A stretch of 64,000 nucleotides of DNA from Hygrophila difformis (lineage: Eukaryota; Streptophyta; Magnoliopsida; Lamiales; Acanthaceae). Both the position numbers and the translations under genes were made by a program. The notes beneath the pieces were generated by a model. It was not told the DNA's origin, did not search any database, and was given only the letters and a program-made list of their open reading frames with translations. Location of the stretch: contig JAOANR010000013.1 in the NCBI GenBank assembly GCA_030278955.1, forward strand, positions 44,614,191 through 44,678,190. The letters are read 5' to 3'. This document shows positions 63,837 through 64,000 of this stretch, one piece after another; within the stretch, counting starts at the first letter, position 1, and every line of letters begins with the position of its first letter.

Positions 63837-64000
63837 AGGGGTGGCAAAAATCGGTATACCGAAATACCGATACCGTTACCGTACCGTACCGAAATTTTCG
63901 GTATGGATAAAATCCATACCGATATCGATACCGAAAATTTCGGTATACCGAAAATTTCGGCATCCTTTAATAAATACCGTTACCATACCGTGGGCTTTAG
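63836..64000. mobile_element. hAT-like element with TACCGA-rich end, left part only
   Basis: Starts TAGGGGTGGCAAAAATCGG, a typical hAT-type end, inside SV2 pol. It continues as overlapping CGGTATACCG/ACCGATACC/AAAATTTCGG words with many local inverted matches. The right end and target duplication lie outside the window. Confidence 0.65.

Larger units (their letters stand above)
58236..64000 (+). mobile_element. SV2: Sirevirus-like Copia element, right end outside window
   Basis: Plus-strand element lying head to head with SV1 (their 5' LTRs face each other). The 5' LTR is placed at 58236-59202 from its inverted termini TGTTAGG..CCTAACA; the primer-binding site TGGTATCAGAGCCA follows at 59205-59218. 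Gag and pol follow in the SV1 order but carry two frameshifts, and a hAT element interrupts the reverse transcriptase/RNase H junction at 63836. The 3' LTR is not visible, so age cannot be judged from LTRs. Confidence 0.85.

Overview
The window is nuclear DNA of a flowering plant, most likely a eudicot. It is AT-rich, has interrupted genes with GT..AG introns, single-copy genes of plant families, and a dense load of LTR retrotransposons and small DNA transposons. An asterid is my guess from general impression only. No prokaryotic or organellar features are present, and I see no tRNA, rRNA or CRISPR.

Five host genes can be reconstructed. (1) 80-1610 (-): first three coding exons of a RINGv (C4HC3) ubiquitin ligase, cut by the left edge. 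(2) 5242-9200 (-): an eight-exon membrane apyrase of the APY6/APY7 type, 545 aa. (3) 16263-23307 (+): a fourteen-exon MIRO GTPase, 645 aa, of the outer mitochondrial membrane. (4) 36487-39318 (+): a seven-exon galectin-domain beta-1,3-galactosyltransferase (GT31) of the Golgi hydroxyproline O-galactosyltransferase type, 635 aa. (5) 44651-45370 (+): a single-exon RING-H2 ligase resembling MPSR1. Exon borders were set by joining conserved protein blocks at GT/AG sites, and all phases close. The five genes share no obvious pathway. Apyrase and MIRO are divergently transcribed and were probably close neighbours until a Copia element landed between them.

Mobile DNA fills most of the rest. Four Copia-type LTR elements are present. 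Copia-1 (10067-15692) has near-identical 394-bp LTRs and an open pol, but its gag is reduced to a remnant. Copia-2 (28737-33366) has 174-bp LTRs and a decayed gag-pol. Sirevirus-like SV1 (47706-57875) has 917-bp LTRs with about three differences and carries a large accessory reading frame after pol, broken by two frameshifts. Sirevirus-like SV2 (58236 to the right edge) is interrupted by a hAT element at 63836. DNA elements include three hAT-like elements, two Mutator-like elements with very long inverted repeats (26802-28025 and 33731-34959), three PIF/Harbinger-like MITEs (one nested in another), Stowaway-type MITEs, and about ten copies of a ~260-bp 'CTTCCTCCGT' MITE family. Two tRNA-type SINEs are also present. 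Several carry exact target-site duplications that fix their ends.

The best leads for something undescribed are the accessory frame of SV1, the gag-less but pol-intact Copia-1, a 23-bp minisatellite with six-unit higher-order periodicity (24855-25427), and hAT elements whose subterminal regions are built of short CTCGA or TACCGA words. I found no convincing new host gene system.
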